64,000 nt of DNA, from contig CAWIVH010000001.1 in NCBI GenBank assembly GCA_963839475.1, positions 434,001 through 498,000 on the forward strand, read 5' to 3'. This document shows, in pieces, positions 62,785 through 64,000 of this stretch; the stretch's first letter is position 1; each line of letters opens with the position of its first letter. This DNA comes from CAWIVH01 sp963839475. Lineage in GTDB: Bacteria; Acidobacteriota; UBA6911. The notes under the pieces are model-generated. The model made no database searches. It saw only the letters and a list, made by a program, of their open reading frames with translations, and was not told where the DNA came from. The translations under genes were made by a program, and so were the position numbers.

Positions 62785-63771
62785 TTACCGCGTTTTGTAG
62801 ACTCTTATTTCAGCGCTTTGCGCTCCGCGATGGGGAACGGCCAGGCAAAGGATTTTCAGCTCGGGAACGAAAAGCGCCGTGCGGGCTCCGGAGGCCGTGG
62901 GAACCGACCCGACTTTGGCATAGGCATCGGCACTATCCTGCCTAATAATGTCGATCACTCCCTGACCGCAGGCTATATAGAGCAGCCGATTCTGCAAATC
63001 GAAGAACAAGTCATCGGTATCGCTGCAGATATCAAGACTTGATACCACACTGCCCGACTCAAAATCGCTTACCAGCAGCTTGGCGGGCTTGCGGGTTCCA
63101 ACAAAAATCCGGTGATTCGTCTCGTCGAGGATCATGGGAAAATTCGCTTTTACACCGCGGTTGGGCCAGGTGGATAGGACCTTGCGCTTGTCCCGGTCGA
63201 TTACCGCCACATGATCAGCGGTCGGAACATTCACGAAAATCTTGGGTCCGGAACCTCCCAGGCGGAACGATTCCGGATGCCCGGCCAGCGGAACGTCGGC
63301 TACCTTGGCGCCGGACCGGGCGTCCACTATACCCAGCGCGCCTTCCCCGTATCCCACATAAATGAGCCTGGCTTTCTCATCATATCGAACATTGTCTGCA
63401 TCCGGCATTCCAGCGACCGTACCGATGGCTTGGAAGGTGCGGCCGTCCAGGATCCGCAGGTTGCCATCCTTGCCGTTGGCGATAAAAACCCGGTCGAGAT
63501 CCGCGGCGTAGGCTATCCCCTGAGGCTCGCCAAAACCCGACAAGCTGCGAAGGGTTTTGCCGCTTTCCAGATCGAGGACTTCTACCGTGTTGTTGCCGAG
63601 CGCCGCGACGAAGAGCCTATGCCCGGCGACATCCGCAGCCATATGGTCAATCCGCCCTTCGACCTTTGCCATGGAAATTACTTTTTCCAGAACCAGCGGA
63701 GCCGGTGCCTGCTGAGCCGGCAGGATTGCCAGGAGTATTAGACCGATAACAGGAGAAAAGAAGAATTTCAT
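62785..63771 (-). CDS. YncE-like secreted seven-blade propeller protein
   Basis: The 328-residue product from the ATG at 63771 has a signal peptide (KFFFSPVIGLILLAILPAQ). The rest is a beta-propeller of YncE type with repeats such as GNNTVEVLDLESGKTLRSL, GEPQGIAYAADLDRVFIANGKDGNLRILD, and VNVPTADHVAVIDRDKRKVL. Such proteins are periplasmic and bind DNA or other ligands with unknown purpose. It is 11 bp behind the gene for a sigma-54-type regulator on the same strand, so the two form an operon. Confidence 0.8.
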   Translation of the reverse strand: MKFFFSPVIGLILLAILPAQQAPAPLVLEKVISMAKVEGRIDHMAADVAGHRLFVAALGNNTVEVLDLESGKTLRSLSGFGEPQGIAYAADLDRVFIANGKDGNLRILDGRTFQAIGTVAGMPDADNVRYDEKARLIYVGYGEGALGIVDARSGAKVADVPLAGHPESFRLGGSGPKIFVNVPTADHVAVIDRDKRKVLSTWPNRGVKANFPMILDETNHRIFVGTRKPAKLLVSDFESGSVVSSLDICSDTDDLFFDLQNRLLYIACGQGVIDIIRQDSADAYAKVGSVPTASGARTALFVPELKILCLAVPHRGAQSAEIRVYKTR

Positions 63772-63782
63772 AATGGATATCC

Positions 63783-64000
63783 TCAAAATTCTTTCAATCC
63801 CAACCTGCGGGCGAGGTGATGCAGGTTCGAGCGATGCAACCCCAGCTCACGAGCCGCAGCCGCCCAGTTTCCATCGTGCCGGTTCACCGCTGACTGAATG
63901 GCTCGCCTCTGAAAGGATTCTACCTGCACGCGAAGCGGCTGGACAACGGGCGCTGCAGGGCCGGCCCGATCGGCGGTCGGAACGGGAAGGCGGCCGGAAG
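63783..64000 (-). CDS. Sigma-54-dependent activator, Fis-type C-terminal end (partial)
   Basis: The frame is open from the window edge to the TGA at 63785-63783. The last 50 residues read QRRAIQSAVNRHDGNWAAAA, RELGLHRSNLHHLARRLGLK, the Fis-type helix-turn-helix at the C-terminus of NtrC-family enhancer-binding proteins, closest to the NorR/HTH_8 type. Its AAA+ domain lies outside the window. It may control the adjacent YncE-like gene or a system further upstream. Confidence 0.85.
   Translation of the reverse strand, partial: SGRLPVPTADRAGPAAPVVQPLRVQVESFQRRAIQSAVNRHDGNWAAAARELGLHRSNLHHLARRLGLKEF

Noticed and set aside
1..64000. CRISPR arrays, rRNA and tRNA genes
   Set aside because: I looked for regular short repeats with unique spacers, conserved rRNA segments and T-loop-like GGTTCGAATCC sequences in the intergenic regions and saw none.

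Overview
The window looks like a chromosomal piece of an Acidobacteriota genome of moderately high GC content. The inference rests on gene types typical of that phylum: two Oar-like TonB-dependent receptors, a duplicated MacB/FtsX permease of the 'ADOP' type, a CadC-like winged-helix/TPR regulator, a reaction-centre-type diheme cytochrome c, many Tat-exported sugar-type enzymes and secreted S9 peptidases. I recognised no rRNA, tRNA, CRISPR array, prophage or complete insertion sequence.

Layout. 1-420: the end of a bacterial microcompartment locus, with two tandem pentamer (EutN/CcmL) genes. 405-3134: a membrane metallophosphoesterase and a phospholipase B-like hydrolase. 3177-9459: a heavy-metal RND efflux operon (small Cys-containing exported protein, TolC-like, adaptor, pump). 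9605-11163: a TPR protein and an SDR. 11153-15547: a corrinoid methyltransferase operon (corrinoid protein, UroD-like methyltransferase, MetH-type reactivation domain) divergent from a sodium/solute symporter. 15781-17223: Hsp20 and a TVP38-type membrane protein. 17340-19285: an alkylation-repair operon (Ada-AlkA fusion plus Ogt). 19753-29294: Oar-like receptor, wHTH-TPR regulator, a non-pyrrolysine MttB homologue, a secreted esterase and a Tat-exported TIM-barrel protein. 29740-32510: an NRAMP-related transporter operon with a separate PRC/MgtE-N/CBS protein. 33498-36027: an exported isoaspartyl methyltransferase, a phospholipase D-like protein and a VOC protein. 36274-44384: second Oar-like receptor, SDR, S9 peptidase, diheme cytochrome. 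44881-47796: GspA/ExeA-GspB operon. 48073-49050: a tandem thioredoxin with an in-frame TGA in its active site. 49168-49934: VapBC with a VapC remnant. 50095-54498: Gfo/Idh/MocA protein, a small unknown protein, fructokinase and CreD-like protein. 55048-62495: ADOP permease, redoxin-TlpA fusion, S9 peptidase, xylose-isomerase-like protein. 62785-64000: YncE-like propeller and the end of a sigma-54-type activator.

The observations I rate highest are: (i) the thioredoxin gene at 48073, where the single in-frame TGA falls exactly on the first Cys of a CxxC motif (UGWC) and a SECIS-like hairpin follows, suggesting a selenoprotein; (ii) an interspersed repeat of about 180 bp present in three copies, with a conserved 3' hairpin showing a compensatory base change and one copy split by another palindromic element; (iii) a dense cluster of stem-loops at 33036-33366, including a GNRA-capped hairpin, with no gene, possibly a structured RNA; (iv) an NRAMP homologue lacking the usual metal-site residues next to Mg2+-sensor-type domains; and (v) the corrinoid methyltransferase system with a stand-alone MetH-type activation protein. 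All calls are from reading the sequence only; no database search was run.
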